IMG/VR virus record: IMGVR_UViG_3300030118_002504
Coordinates: 1 to 34,418 of that record
Origin: a virus
Length of the DNA: 34,418 nt
Strand: one strand, 5' to 3'
Both the position numbers and the translations under genes were made by a program. The notes beneath the pieces are model-generated. The model saw only the letters and a program-made list of their open reading frames with translations. It was not told the DNA's origin and ran no database searches. Below, piece after piece: positions 1 to 9,170 of this stretch. The first letter of the stretch is position 1; every line of letters begins with the position of its first letter.

Positions 1-36
1 ATGGCTATATCAGTTGAGTATAACTTAGAATATTAA
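1..36 (+). CDS. 3' end of an upstream gene (partial)
   Basis: Only frame 1 stays open from the window edge, reading to a TAA at 34-36; the other two forward frames stop earlier (stops ending at 15 and 28... within the first 30 bases). The TAA shares its last A with the ATG of the next gene (TAATG), the same junction type seen at 33976-33980, which supports a real gene end. About eleven C-terminal residues are visible, far too few to suggest a function. Confidence 0.35.
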   Translation: MAISVEYNLEY

Positions 37-617
37 TGAATGCTGCTTACAAAGATTTTATTATCAGCCCTATTGGTGATAGGTATAATAACAGTGTACG
101 AGTCGATAACAAAGAGCTAATACTTAATACTGAAGTATTTAATCACCAATATATAAACAGACTAGCAAAAGTAATCGCTACTCCACTATTATTTCAATCA
201 CCTGTTAAAATAGGTGATGAAGTAATAGTACATCATAACGTATTTAGAAGATGGCATGATGTAAAAGGTAGAGAGCGAAATAGTAGATCATATTGGAAAG
301 AAGATAAGTATATAGTATCGCAGGATCAAATATATTTATATAATAATAAGGCTATGCCTGGCTATAGTTTTGTTAAACCAATAAAATCAAACGATAAGCT
401 TAGTAGTGAAAGCGAAAAACCATTAACTGGAATTATTAAATATTCTGATGGTACGTTTGATAAAGAAGAACTAGTTGGGTTTATGCCTAGTATGGAATAT
501 GAGTTTGTTATAAACGGGGAGAGATTATATAGAATTATGAATAAATTTATTACAATTAAATATGAATATCAAGGAAACGAAGAAGAATATAATCCAAGCT
601 GGGCAAAAAGCAGTTGA
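36..617 (+). CDS. Putative co-chaperonin with two GroES-like units
   Basis: This 193-residue protein has no strong single-motif signature, but its pattern matches the GroES fold twice. Residues about 7-102 run from FIISPIGDRY through VKIGDEVIVHH to KYIVSQDQIYLY, matching the GroES order of opening strand, the VKxGDxV strand and the closing EYLxxxEEDIxAx strand. Residues about 109-176 repeat it: YSFVKPI, an intervening KPLTGIIKY strand, then VGFMP, EFVINGERLYRI and NKFITIKY. GroES is about 97 residues, so the length fits two units plus a short tail. Phage co-chaperonins such as T4 gp31 act with host GroEL to fold the capsid protein, and the position just ahead of the packaging and capsid genes fits that role. 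The mobile-loop region, where GroEL would bind, is not identifiable. The start follows a TAATG junction, and the 3' end overlaps the next gene by 56 bases. The GroES family call is moderate; the duplication is an inference from pattern. Confidence 0.6.
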   Translation: MNAAYKDFIISPIGDRYNNSVRVDNKELILNTEVFNHQYINRLAKVIATPLLFQSPVKIGDEVIVHHNVFRRWHDVKGRERNSRSYWKEDKYIVSQDQIYLYNNKAMPGYSFVKPIKSNDKLSSESEKPLTGIIKYSDGTFDKEELVGFMPSMEYEFVINGERLYRIMNKFITIKYEYQGNEEEYNPSWAKSS

Positions 618-834
618 AGAACTTATTAAAGTTGCTAAAGAACCTATAGTTGATAGCGATGATGATATATCAGCTGACAGATTAAAGAACGCCGCAGCTA
701 CAAAGAAGTTGGCTATATTCGATGCTTTTGAAATATTAAATCGTATAAACGAAGAAGAGAATATGCTTGAAGGTAAAGTCGAAGAAAAAAAAGAAGTTAA
801 GTTTAAAGGTTTTGCAGAAGGTAGATCAAAATGA
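562..834 (+). CDS. Putative terminase small subunit
   Basis: This 90-residue, highly charged, mostly helical protein carries a central stretch (about residues 12-67) rich in Ala, Glu and Lys, including the run KNAAATKKLAIFDAFEIL, and a Lys-rich tail. Its stop overlaps the start of the large terminase gene as ATGA (831-834), implying coupled translation. In tailed phages the gene immediately before terL is usually the small terminase subunit, which recognises phage DNA and regulates the motor. I see no clear helix-turn-helix, so the call rests mainly on size, helical character and position. The ATG at 562 lies inside the end of the preceding gene; no later ATG would keep the conserved-looking N-terminal helix. 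Confidence 0.45.
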   Translation: MNIKETKKNIIQAGQKAVEELIKVAKEPIVDSDDDISADRLKNAAATKKLAIFDAFEILNRINEEENMLEGKVEEKKEVKFKGFAEGRSK

Positions 835-3068
835 AGTACGAGCAAAGTTTATATAAAATAGTAGAACCAATAAGGTTAAATACTATTAAAAGATTAAACA
901 AAAGTAAAAAGTGGGAGTATGGATATAATAAAGAAAATGATGTAGTTGTTATATCTAGAACTGGCATGGTTGGTGATGTCATAGAAATACAAGGCTTACA
1001 AATAGCTTTACCTAAACAGCCAAGCAATATATATAGTTGTAGCAAAAATAAAGCAGAGCAAAAGTGGAAGCAGTTTCCAGCTAATCCAGCTTTTAAAAAA
1101 ATTAAAACTGTATTTGATTGGCAAGATTATCCTGATGATTTTAAACAAGATCATTACGAATATATAGACGAAGAATTTAAAAGAAGAGAAGAAGGTTTTT
1201 GGTTTATGAATAACGGTAAGCCAACCTATATAACAGGAACACACTACATGTATTTACAATGGAGTAAAATAGATGTTGGTGCACCAGATTATAGAGAAGC
1301 AAATAGATTATTCTTTATATTTTGGGAAGCTTGTAAAGCAGATAAAAGAAGTTACGGAATGTGTTATTTAAAAAATAGACGTTCTGGTTTTTCTTTTATG
1401 AGTTCAGCTGAAACTGTTAATTTAGCTACATTAGCTAGTGATAGTAGATTTGGTATATTATCTAAGACTGGTGCTGATGCAAAAAAAATGTTTACAGACA
1501 AAGTAGTACCTATTAGTTTAAATTATCCTTTCTTCTTCAAGCCAATACAGGACGGTATGGACCGACCAAAGTCCGAACTTGCTTACAGGGTACCTGCTAA
1601 AAAGTTTACTCGTAGAAAAATACGCGAGCGTGAGGAGATGGACGATGTTGAAGGACTTGATACTACTATAGACTGGAAGAACACAGGTGACAATAGCTAT
1701 GACGGTGAAAAATTAAACTTATTAGTTCACGATGAAAGCGGTAAGTGGGAAAGGCCTGATAATATAAAGAATAACTGGAGAGTTACAAAAACTTGTTTGC
1801 GATTAGGTAGTAGAGTTGTTGGCAAGTGCATGATGGGTAGTACTAGCAACTCACTTGATAAAGGAGGTGATAATTTTAAAGATTTATATAACAACTCAGA
1901 TGTTAATAAAAGAAATAAAAATGGACAGACTAAATCAGGACTTTATTCTTTGTTTATACCCATGGAGTGGAATTATGAAGGTTTCATCGACGAGTACGGT
2001 CAACCTGTATTTAACACTCCTGCACAATCAGCACTTGATCCCCACGGCCTAGAAATAGATCAAGGCGTTATAGATCACTGGGAAAATGAAGCTGAAGGAT
2101 TAAAAGACGATCAAGATGCGTTAAATGAATTTTATCGTCAGTTTCCTAGAACTGAAGAGCACGCGTTTAGAGATGAAACAAAAAATAGTTTATTTAATCT
2201 TATAAAAATATACGAGCAAATAGACTATAACGAAGGCAATAGAAACTCATCAGTAACAACCGTTGGTAATTTTCAATGGTTAAACGGTAAAAAAGATACA
2301 TTAGTTACTTTTAATCCAGATCCTAATGGTAGATTTAGTATTAGCTGGGTGCCAGGTAGTAAATTACAAAATAACGTTATTATTAAAAATGGCGTACGAT
2401 ATCCAGGTAACGAACATATGGGGGCCTTTGGCTGCGACTCATACGATATATCTGGAACAGTAGACAAGCGAGGATCAAAGGGCGCTTTGCACGGGTTAAC
2501 AAAGTTTTCAATGGAAGATGCCCCAGCAAATACTTTTTTCCTTGAATATATAGCAAGACCACAAACAGCTGAGATATTTTTTGAAGATGTTTTAATGGCA
2601 CTAGTATTTTATGGTATGCCATTACTTGCAGAAAATAATAAACCAAGACTGCTATACTATTTAAGAAGAAGAGGCTACAGAGCTTTTAGTATGAACAGAC
2701 CAGATAAAGTTTGGAATAAGTTATCAACTACAGAAAAAGAAGTAGGTGGTATACCAAACTCTAGTGAAGATATAAAGCAAGCTCACGCGGCTGCTATTGA
2801 AATGTACATTAATGATCATGTTGGCTTATTGAAAGACGGAACTTACGGCACTATGTATTTTAATAATACATTGAACGACTGGTCTAAGTTTGATATCAAT
2901 AGACGAACAAGACACGATGCATCAATAAGCTCTGGCTTAGCAGTCATGGCTTGCAATAGACATTTATACCGACCTAATCCAAAGCAAAAAAGAGAACCGT
3001 TAAATTTAACCATATCAAAATATAATAATACTGGATTTTCATCTAAGATAATTAATAATAAAATATGA
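831..3068 (+). CDS. terL: Terminase large subunit (packaging ATPase/nuclease)
   Basis: The 745-residue protein has the two-domain layout of a large terminase, the motor that pumps DNA into the prohead and cuts it. In the ATPase half, a deviant Walker A lies at residues 181-190 (KNRRSGFSFM) and a Walker B at 296-302 (LNLLVHDE, acidic pair D301/E302). A coupling-type motif follows near 334-340 (MMGSTSN). The segment at 122-145, with NNGKPTYITGTHYMY, resembles the N-terminal region of terminases from crAss-like and related marine podoviruses. The nuclease half has a first acidic position in GCDSYD (D536), a conserved-looking RPRLLYYLRRRGY-type strand near 605-616, and a late RHDASIS (D696) as expected for an RNase H-like fold. 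It overlaps the small gene before it and the portal gene after it by four bases each (ATGA), so the three are probably translated together. The usual Walker A Gly-Lys is replaced by Gly-Phe. Confidence 0.93.
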   Translation: MKYEQSLYKIVEPIRLNTIKRLNKSKKWEYGYNKENDVVVISRTGMVGDVIEIQGLQIALPKQPSNIYSCSKNKAEQKWKQFPANPAFKKIKTVFDWQDYPDDFKQDHYEYIDEEFKRREEGFWFMNNGKPTYITGTHYMYLQWSKIDVGAPDYREANRLFFIFWEACKADKRSYGMCYLKNRRSGFSFMSSAETVNLATLASDSRFGILSKTGADAKKMFTDKVVPISLNYPFFFKPIQDGMDRPKSELAYRVPAKKFTRRKIREREEMDDVEGLDTTIDWKNTGDNSYDGEKLNLLVHDESGKWERPDNIKNNWRVTKTCLRLGSRVVGKCMMGSTSNSLDKGGDNFKDLYNNSDVNKRNKNGQTKSGLYSLFIPMEWNYEGFIDEYGQPVFNTPAQSALDPHGLEIDQGVIDHWENEAEGLKDDQDALNEFYRQFPRTEEHAFRDETKNSLFNLIKIYEQIDYNEGNRNSSVTTVGNFQWLNGKKDTLVTFNPDPNGRFSISWVPGSKLQNNVIIKNGVRYPGNEHMGAFGCDSYDISGTVDKRGSKGALHGLTKFSMEDAPANTFFLEYIARPQTAEIFFEDVLMALVFYGMPLLAENNKPRLLYYLRRRGYRAFSMNRPDKVWNKLSTTEKEVGGIPNSSEDIKQAHAAAIEMYINDHVGLLKDGTYGTMYFNNTLNDWSKFDINRRTRHDASISSGLAVMACNRHLYRPNPKQKREPLNLTISKYNNTGFSSKIINNKI

Positions 3069-5467
3069 GACAAGAACACTCTATACATTTTCCATCACAA
3101 GCCGTTAGCGATTTAGAAAAATTAAGCGAAGAGTATGGTTTGAAAGTAGCAAGAGCTATAAGGCATGAATGGTTTTCAGGTAGTACATCTAAATATAATA
3201 GCCACAAAAATAATTTTCACAATTTAAGATTATATGCTAGGGGTGAACAACCTATACAAAAATATAAAAATGAATTATCTATTAACGGTGATTTATCTTA
3301 TCTTAATTTAGACTGGAAGCCAGTACCTATTATACCTAAGTTTGTTGATATTGTTGTAAACGGCATGGCTCAAAGAAATTATGAGATAAATTGCTTTGCG
3401 CAAGATGAATATGGCGTAAGTAAGAGAACTGAGTATATGGAGTCTATGCTTAGAGATATGAACTCTAAAGACTATACTGATTTAGTAAAGCAAACTTTTG
3501 ATATTGATCTTTACGAAAATGATCCTGACACGTTGCCAGAAACCGAAGATGAGTTAGCTTTACACATGCAGCTTAACTATAAGCAGGCAGTAGAGTTAGC
3601 GGAAGAGCAAGCATTAAATGTTTTATTAGAAGGTAGTGACTATGATTTAATTAGACGTAGAGTTTTATATGATTTAACTGTTTTAGGTATTGGTGCTACT
3701 AAAACTACATTTGACTTTAGTAGCGGCGCTAAAGCAGAATATGTAGATCCAGCTGATATAGTTTACTCTCACACAGAGTCTCCTTATTTTGATGATATTT
3801 ATTATATTGGCGAAGTAAAAGAACTACCAATAAACGAACTAGTGAAAGAGTTTCCTGAATTATCTGAAGAAGAAATAAAAGATTTAGTAGATAAGTACGC
3901 TTATCCAATGGACTATGTTTCGAATAAAGATAAAAATAAAGTTCAAGTTATATATTTTAATTATAAAACTCATATGAACAACGTCTATAAATTAAAAAAG
4001 ACTAGTAGCGGTTCAGAAAAAGTAATACAAAAAGACGATACTTTTAATCCGCCAGATAATATGGACGGTGATTTTAGCAAGCTAGAAAGAGTTGTAGAGA
4101 CTTTATATGAAGGCGTTTATGTTATAGGCGCTGACAAAATACTAAGATGGAAGATGTGTGATAACATGATGCGAACAGATTCAGATTTTTCTAACGTTAA
4201 AATGAATTACCAAATAGTAGCGCCAAGAATGTACGAGGGTAGAATAGAGTCTATAGTTAGTAGAATAACTAGCTTTGCTGATATGATACAATTAACTCAT
4301 TTAAAATTACAGCAAGTCATGGCGCGTATGGTACCAGATGGTGTATACTTAGATGCTGATGGTTTAGCAGAAGTTGATTTAGGTAATGGTACTAATTATA
4401 ATCCACAAGAAGCTTTAAATATGTTTTTCCAAACAGGTAGTGTTATAGGTAGAAGCTTTACAGCTGATGGTGATGGTAATCCTGGCAAAGTTCCAATACA
4501 ACAAATAAACAATGGTGTTAATAGCGGTAAGTTACAAAGTTTAATTACTACTTACAATTATTATTTGCAAATGATAAGAGATGTAACCGGCTTAAATGAA
4601 GCAAGAGACGCTAGCACTCCAGATCGTAACGCTTTAGTTGGTGTACAAAAAATTGCAGCTGCTAATTCAAATACAGCAACAAGACACATATTACAGTCTA
4701 TGTTATTTATAACGGCTGAGGTAGCAGAGTGTTTATCGCTACGTATAGCTGATATAATAGAATACTCACCAACTAAAGATGCTTTTATTAGAGCGTTAGG
4801 CGCTCACAACGTAGCAACATTAGATGAAATGAAAAATTTACATCTATATGACTTTGGTATATTTATAGAGCTAATGCCAGATGAAGAAGAAAAACAATTA
4901 CTTGAAAACAATATACAAGCCTCTTTACAACAGCAATCGATAGATTTAGATGATGCAATTGATTTACGTAATATAAGAAACATAAAGCTAGCTAATCAAA
5001 TGTTGAAAGTTAAAAGAAGAAAAAAGATGCAAAGAGATCAACAGGCTCAACAACAAAACATACAGGCTCAGTCTCAAGCTAATCAACAAGCTCAACAAGC
5101 AGCGGCGCAAGCTGAAATACAAAAGCAACAAGCGTCTGCACAAACAGAAGCTCAATTAGAGCAAACTAAAAATCAATTAAAAATACAATACTTACAACAA
5201 GAAGTTCAATCAAAAAAAGAGTTAATGCAGTTTGAGTTTGAGTTAAATTCTCAACTAGAGTCTATAAAACAACAGACATCTACTAAAATAGAATCTGATA
5301 GAGAAGACAGAAGAGATAGAAGAGTTGATATGCAAGCTGATAGGCAAATGCAAATGATTGACAAAAGAAATACTCAAAAAACTGAAGGTGAATCACTTAA
5401 AAAATTTGAATCTTCAGGTAATGATATACTTAGTGGGGATGCAGGCATGGAAAGGTTTGGTCTCTAA
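3065..5467 (+). CDS. Portal protein
   Basis: At 800 residues this is a large portal of the podovirus type. It would form the dodecameric ring at one capsid vertex through which DNA enters and leaves and to which the tail adaptors bind. Directly following terL with an ATGA overlap is the standard portal position. Residues about 192-260 (RRRVLYDLTVLGIGATKT followed by YVDPADIVY) and about 505-545 (RDVTGLNEARDASTPDRNA, then VGVQKIAAANSNTATRH) match the portal core seen in this phage group. Residues about 650-745 are a Gln/Ala-rich predicted coiled coil, corresponding to the helical barrel extension. An Arg/Asp-rich stretch (DREDRRDRRVDMQ) follows, then a Gly-rich end. I see no frameshift or truncation. 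Confidence 0.88.
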   Translation: MRQEHSIHFPSQAVSDLEKLSEEYGLKVARAIRHEWFSGSTSKYNSHKNNFHNLRLYARGEQPIQKYKNELSINGDLSYLNLDWKPVPIIPKFVDIVVNGMAQRNYEINCFAQDEYGVSKRTEYMESMLRDMNSKDYTDLVKQTFDIDLYENDPDTLPETEDELALHMQLNYKQAVELAEEQALNVLLEGSDYDLIRRRVLYDLTVLGIGATKTTFDFSSGAKAEYVDPADIVYSHTESPYFDDIYYIGEVKELPINELVKEFPELSEEEIKDLVDKYAYPMDYVSNKDKNKVQVIYFNYKTHMNNVYKLKKTSSGSEKVIQKDDTFNPPDNMDGDFSKLERVVETLYEGVYVIGADKILRWKMCDNMMRTDSDFSNVKMNYQIVAPRMYEGRIESIVSRITSFADMIQLTHLKLQQVMARMVPDGVYLDADGLAEVDLGNGTNYNPQEALNMFFQTGSVIGRSFTADGDGNPGKVPIQQINNGVNSGKLQSLITTYNYYLQMIRDVTGLNEARDASTPDRNALVGVQKIAAANSNTATRHILQSMLFITAEVAECLSLRIADIIEYSPTKDAFIRALGAHNVATLDEMKNLHLYDFGIFIELMPDEEEKQLLENNIQASLQQQSIDLDDAIDLRNIRNIKLANQMLKVKRRKKMQRDQQAQQQNIQAQSQANQQAQQAAAQAEIQKQQASAQTEAQLEQTKNQLKIQYLQQEVQSKKELMQFEFELNSQLESIKQQTSTKIESDREDRRDRRVDMQADRQMQMIDKRNTQKTEGESLKKFESSGNDILSGDAGMERFGL

Positions 5468-5493
5468 TTTTTAATATTTTATAAAATTTTATT

Positions 5494-6675
5494 ATGGAAG
5501 AACTTAATGAAGAAGTTGTTGAAGAAACAACTGACTCTGTTGAACAAACAGAAGAAACAAATGAACAGCCAGAACAAGAGGTTGTTGAACAAGTTATAGA
5601 TGAATCTAAATTTGATAGCGCTGATAACCCAGACGTTATTAAAATAGATTTAGATGCTCCACCGCCTGAACTAAAAAAAGAAGAAGAGGTTGTGGAAGAA
5701 AAAAAAGAAAACGTAAATACTGTAGAGGAAGTAACTGAAGCTCCAGTAATGGAAGAAGTTACTGAAGAAGAAAAGGTAGAACAAGTTGCGGAAGCTGTAG
5801 AAGAAGCAGTTGAAGAGTCTGTAACTACTGGAAAACCATTACCAGAAAATATACAAAAGCTCGTTGACTTTATGGAAGACACAGGCGGTGATCTACAAGA
5901 TTACGTAAATTTAAACAGAGACGTTTCTAAATTAGACGACTCTGAAGTGTTAGATGAATATTATCGAATGACAAAATCTCATTTAACGCCAGAAGAAAGA
6001 GGGTTTTTATTAGAAGACTCTTTTGGTGTTGATGAAGAAATAGATGATGATAAAACTAAACGTAAAAAGAAAATAGCCCTCAAAGAGCAAGTTGCCGAGG
6101 CTAAAGCCTACTTAGACGGGCAAAAGTCTAAATATTACGAAGAAATTAAAGCTGGCTCTAAGCTAACAGCTGAACAGCAAGAGGCAATTAATTTCTACAA
6201 CAAATACAATAAAGATTCTGAAAAACAGAAGGAGTTAAATACTAAAAGCAAAAGAACATTTTTAAATAAAACTGATAGTTTCTTTGGACAAGACTTCAAA
6301 GGTTTTGAATACAATGTCGGAGATAAAAAATATAGGTTTAATGTTAAAGATGTTGATAAGATTAAGACGGCTCAAAGCGATTTAAATAATTTTGTCAATA
6401 AGTTTGTTGGCGAAGATAAAACAACTATTGAAGACGCAGCGGGTTATCATAAATCTTTATTTACAGCCATGAATGCAGACGCTGTTGCTAGACATTTTTA
6501 TGAGCAAGGCAAAGCAGATGCTATTAAAGGCCAAGTTGCTAAAGACAAAAATATTAATTTAGAACCTAGAAAAACGCACGGCGAAACTAATGTTGGGGGT
6601 GTTAAGTATAGGGTTTTAGGTCAATCTTCTTCTGATATTAAAAACAGATCTTTTAAAATTAAAAAACGAAATTAA
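5494..6675 (+). CDS. Scaffold-like capsid assembly protein
   Basis: This 393-residue protein sits between portal and major capsid genes, the usual place for a scaffold. Residues 1-110 are extremely acidic and dominated by Glu and Val, with EEV/EVV runs and almost no aromatic residues, so they are probably disordered. From about residue 115 a more ordered part begins (LVDFMEDTGGDLQDYVNLNR), followed by helical, Lys-rich segments (about 185-250) and a basic C-terminus ending KIKKRN. An acidic N-terminus with a helical, basic C-terminal end is typical of phage scaffolds, in which the basic end contacts the coat protein. Scaffolds guide prohead assembly and are then removed. The start is the first ATG after an A/T-only leader. 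A minor capsid role cannot be excluded. Confidence 0.7.
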   Translation: MEELNEEVVEETTDSVEQTEETNEQPEQEVVEQVIDESKFDSADNPDVIKIDLDAPPPELKKEEEVVEEKKENVNTVEEVTEAPVMEEVTEEEKVEQVAEAVEEAVEESVTTGKPLPENIQKLVDFMEDTGGDLQDYVNLNRDVSKLDDSEVLDEYYRMTKSHLTPEERGFLLEDSFGVDEEIDDDKTKRKKKIALKEQVAEAKAYLDGQKSKYYEEIKAGSKLTAEQQEAINFYNKYNKDSEKQKELNTKSKRTFLNKTDSFFGQDFKGFEYNVGDKKYRFNVKDVDKIKTAQSDLNNFVNKFVGEDKTTIEDAAGYHKSLFTAMNADAVARHFYEQGKADAIKGQVAKDKNINLEPRKTHGETNVGGVKYRVLGQSSSDIKNRSFKIKKRN

Positions 6676-6695
6676 TAATTTAAAAAGAATATATT

Positions 6696-8222
6696 ATGGC
6701 AATTACAAATGGAGCTAGTTTGAATAGTGTACCTGCCCCACAGCAGCAAGCACTAAACACAAACTATCTTGACTTCAACACAGATATGGGTTGGGCTCAA
6801 CAATACCTGCCAGACTTAATGGAAAAAGAAGCTGAGGTTTTCGGACCAAGAACTATCTCTGGTTTCTTATCACAAGTCGGTGCAGAAGAGGCAATGACCT
6901 CAGATCAAGTTATTTGGTCAGAACAAGGAAGATTACATTTATCTTATAAAGCAGAGATAAAAACTTCTACAACAATACAAATTCAATCAGATATTGATGG
7001 TAATAATGAAGATACTACACACGGTATTTCTGGAAACTCTGAAGCTACAACTGGTATTAAGCACGGTATTAGAGTTAATGACACTGTTCTTATTGCTACA
7101 TCTGCTGGTGTAAACAGATGTGTTGTTACAGCAATGGACGGTACAGATAAAGATTTATTAACTGTACTACCTTATGATGCTGCTAACATGACTAACGGCG
7201 CTGGAGCTAGTTCAGCTGCTTTAGGCGCTACTGTTTTAGTTTATGGTTCTGAATTTGGTAAAGGGGTAAGTTATAATACTACCGCTGCTTCACCAGCTGC
7301 TACTGATTCAAGAGGAGCTAATGAACCAGACTTTAAAACTTTTAGCAATAAACCAATTATTATGAAAGATTACTACGAAGTATCTGGATCGGACGCTTCA
7401 AGAATCGGTTGGGTAGAAGTTACATCTGAACAAGGACAAGGTGGTTACTTATGGTATTTAAAAGCAGAGTCTGATACTAGAGCTAGATTTAACGATTATA
7501 TCGAAATGTCTATGCTAGAATCAGAATTAAACTTATCAGCTTCAGCTCTTGATACTAGTGATATTCTTGGTAATCCAGGTAACGGTGATAACAAAGTTGG
7601 TACTGAAGGTTTATTTTCAGCTATTACTAAAAGAGGTAATGTTACATCCGGTGTTACTGGTGTTAATGCTGCTACTGATTTAGCTGAGTTTGATCTTATA
7701 CTAGCTGAGTTTGATAAGCAAGGTGCTATTGAAGAATACATGATGTTTGTAAACAGAGCTACTAGTTTAGCTATGGACGACATGTTAGCTTCAATGAATT
7801 CTTACGGAGCTGGTGGTACTTCTTACGGAGTATTTAACAACGACGAAGATATGGCATTAAATTTAGGTTTCTCAGGTTTCCGAAGAGGTTCTTATGACTT
7901 CTACAAGTCTGACTTTAGATACTTAAATGATAAAGCTACAAGAGGTGGTATTAACGATGCTGCTGGTTCTAACGCAATTAGAGGCGTTATGATACCAGCT
8001 GGTGTTTCTACAGTTTATGACCAACAATTAGGTAAAAACTTAAAGAGACCTTTCTTGCACGTTAGATACAGAGCTTCTGCTACTGATGATAGAAGAATGA
8101 AGACTTGGACTACTGGTTCGGTTGGAGCTGCTACATCAGCGCTAGATGCAATGCAGTTACACTTCTTAACTGAAAGATGTTTAATAGTACAAGGTGCTAA
8201 TAACTTTATGTTAATGAAGTAA
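6696..8222 (+). CDS. Major capsid protein (HK97-fold type)
   Basis: The 508-residue product follows the scaffold-like gene and is closed by a strong terminator, as expected for the most highly expressed structural gene. Residues 42-88 (starting LMEKEAEVFGPRTISGFLSQ and continuing through SDQVIWSEQGRLHL) match the N-terminal region of major capsid proteins in crAss-like and marine podoviruses. Other capsid-like parts are the segment near 245-275 (GGYLWYLKAESDTRARFNDY), probably the spine helix, and the FVNRATSLAMDDM segment near 350. Between residues about 90 and 185 lies a Gly/Thr/Ala-rich beta region that may be an insertion domain on the capsid surface. No protease site for prohead maturation is evident. 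No Shine-Dalgarno precedes the ATG; the leader is tatattATGGC. Confidence 0.88.
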   Translation: MAITNGASLNSVPAPQQQALNTNYLDFNTDMGWAQQYLPDLMEKEAEVFGPRTISGFLSQVGAEEAMTSDQVIWSEQGRLHLSYKAEIKTSTTIQIQSDIDGNNEDTTHGISGNSEATTGIKHGIRVNDTVLIATSAGVNRCVVTAMDGTDKDLLTVLPYDAANMTNGAGASSAALGATVLVYGSEFGKGVSYNTTAASPAATDSRGANEPDFKTFSNKPIIMKDYYEVSGSDASRIGWVEVTSEQGQGGYLWYLKAESDTRARFNDYIEMSMLESELNLSASALDTSDILGNPGNGDNKVGTEGLFSAITKRGNVTSGVTGVNAATDLAEFDLILAEFDKQGAIEEYMMFVNRATSLAMDDMLASMNSYGAGGTSYGVFNNDEDMALNLGFSGFRRGSYDFYKSDFRYLNDKATRGGINDAAGSNAIRGVMIPAGVSTVYDQQLGKNLKRPFLHVRYRASATDDRRMKTWTTGSVGAATSALDAMQLHFLTERCLIVQGANNFMLMK

Positions 8223-8233
8223 GACTATTTATT

Positions 8234-8270
8234 TATAAGGGCGGTCTAGTATCGCCCTTATATTTTTATT
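8234..8270 (+). terminator. Rho-independent terminator after the capsid gene
   Basis: A perfect 10-base stem (TATAAGGGCG at 8234-8243 pairing with CGCCCTTATA at 8253-8262) encloses a 9-base loop and runs into a TTTTTATT tract. It lies 11 bases after the capsid stop codon. It probably ends or sharply reduces transcription of the packaging/capsid block. Confidence 0.88.
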
Positions 8271-8291
8271 AATTATATTATATATTATATT

Positions 8292-9119
8292 ATGGCAAAG
8301 AAAAAAGTAACTAAGGTTAAAGAGCCTATAGTTGAAGAAACAGTGGTTGTTGAACAACCTAAGGTTGAAGCTCCTAAAATAAAAGCTAAACCAAAAAATA
8401 CTTGGGAAATAAAAGATAGAATTTATTATTTAAGAGGTAGTAAAAAACCTTTATCTTATTCTATTAGAACTTCTAATTTATTTTGGTTTGATGAAGAAAA
8501 AGGATATGAAAGAGAAATAAAATATTGTCAAAATCAAAGAACAGTATTTGTTGATGAAATGCAAGGCGAGCAAAGGTTAGAGCATGTTGTTTTTAGAAAC
8601 GGAGCTTTATTTGTTGAAAAAGCAAAAGTGACTTTACAAAAGTTTTTATCTTTATATCATCCTCATAATGGAAATTTGTTTTATGAACACAAGCCTGCTG
8701 AGGTAGCTGCGCATCAAATTGATAGATTAGAATTAGAAGCAGATGCTATACTAATGGCTAGACAAATAGACATTGATAAAGCTGAAGCAATAATGAGAGT
8801 AGAAAAAGGTTCTAAAGTATCTAATATGAGTTCTAAAGAATTAAAAAGAGACTTATTATTATTTGCTAGAAATAACCCTGATTTGTTTTTAGAATTAGCT
8901 AATGATGGTAATGTTGAACTTAGAAACTTTGGTATTAAAGCTGTTGAGCAAGGAATATTAAAGTTATCAAGTGATCAAAGACATTTTCTTTGGGCGTCAA
9001 CTGATAGAAAACTAATGACAGTTCCTTTTGATGAACATCCATATACAGCGCTAGCTCATTGGTTTAAAACTGATGAAGGCATGGAGATATATGCAAATAT
9101 AGAAAAAAGGTTTAGTTAA
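8292..9119 (+). CDS. Phage protein of unknown function, in a terminator-flanked gene
   Basis: I do not recognise a function for this 275-residue protein. Residues 1-37 are Lys/Val/Glu/Pro-rich with repeated KVEAPK-like units and look disordered. A folded part follows, starting WEIKDRIYYLRGSKKPLSY and including WFDEEKGYEREIKY (about 63-80), a mixed alpha/beta region to about 135 (FLSLYHPHNG), and a helical second half. Proteins of this pattern follow the capsid gene in other marine phage genomes, to my recollection, so a head-associated or DNA-binding structural role is possible. The gene sits alone between two hairpin terminators, which suggests that its expression is set separately from its neighbours. 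The start follows a long A/T repeat leader with no Shine-Dalgarno. Confidence 0.75.
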   Translation: MAKKKVTKVKEPIVEETVVVEQPKVEAPKIKAKPKNTWEIKDRIYYLRGSKKPLSYSIRTSNLFWFDEEKGYEREIKYCQNQRTVFVDEMQGEQRLEHVVFRNGALFVEKAKVTLQKFLSLYHPHNGNLFYEHKPAEVAAHQIDRLELEADAILMARQIDIDKAEAIMRVEKGSKVSNMSSKELKRDLLLFARNNPDLFLELANDGNVELRNFGIKAVEQGILKLSSDQRHFLWASTDRKLMTVPFDEHPYTALAHWFKTDEGMEIYANIEKRFS

Positions 9120-9136
9120 TATTAATTAACTAGTTT

Positions 9137-9170
9137 AAATAGCCACTCATTACGGGTGGCTATTTTTATT
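9137..9170 (+). terminator. Rho-independent terminator before the tail block
   Basis: A perfect 10-base stem (AAATAGCCAC at 9137-9146 with GTGGCTATTT at 9156-9165) encloses a 9-base loop and is followed by further T and A residues (TTATT). It follows the stop of the preceding gene by 17 bases and precedes the promoter-like motif at 9195. Confidence 0.88.

Noticed and set aside
5430-5882. 150-residue Ser/Thr-rich frame on the - strand
   Set aside because: It is the complement of the Glu/Val-rich scaffold N-terminus (GAA/GTT codons read as TTC/AAC); low complexity, and its start lies within real + strand genes.
8271-8291. A/T repeat leader (ATATT units) as a separate promoter or origin element
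   Set aside because: It is too low in complexity to distinguish from the general A/T-rich leaders; no conserved copy was seen elsewhere.
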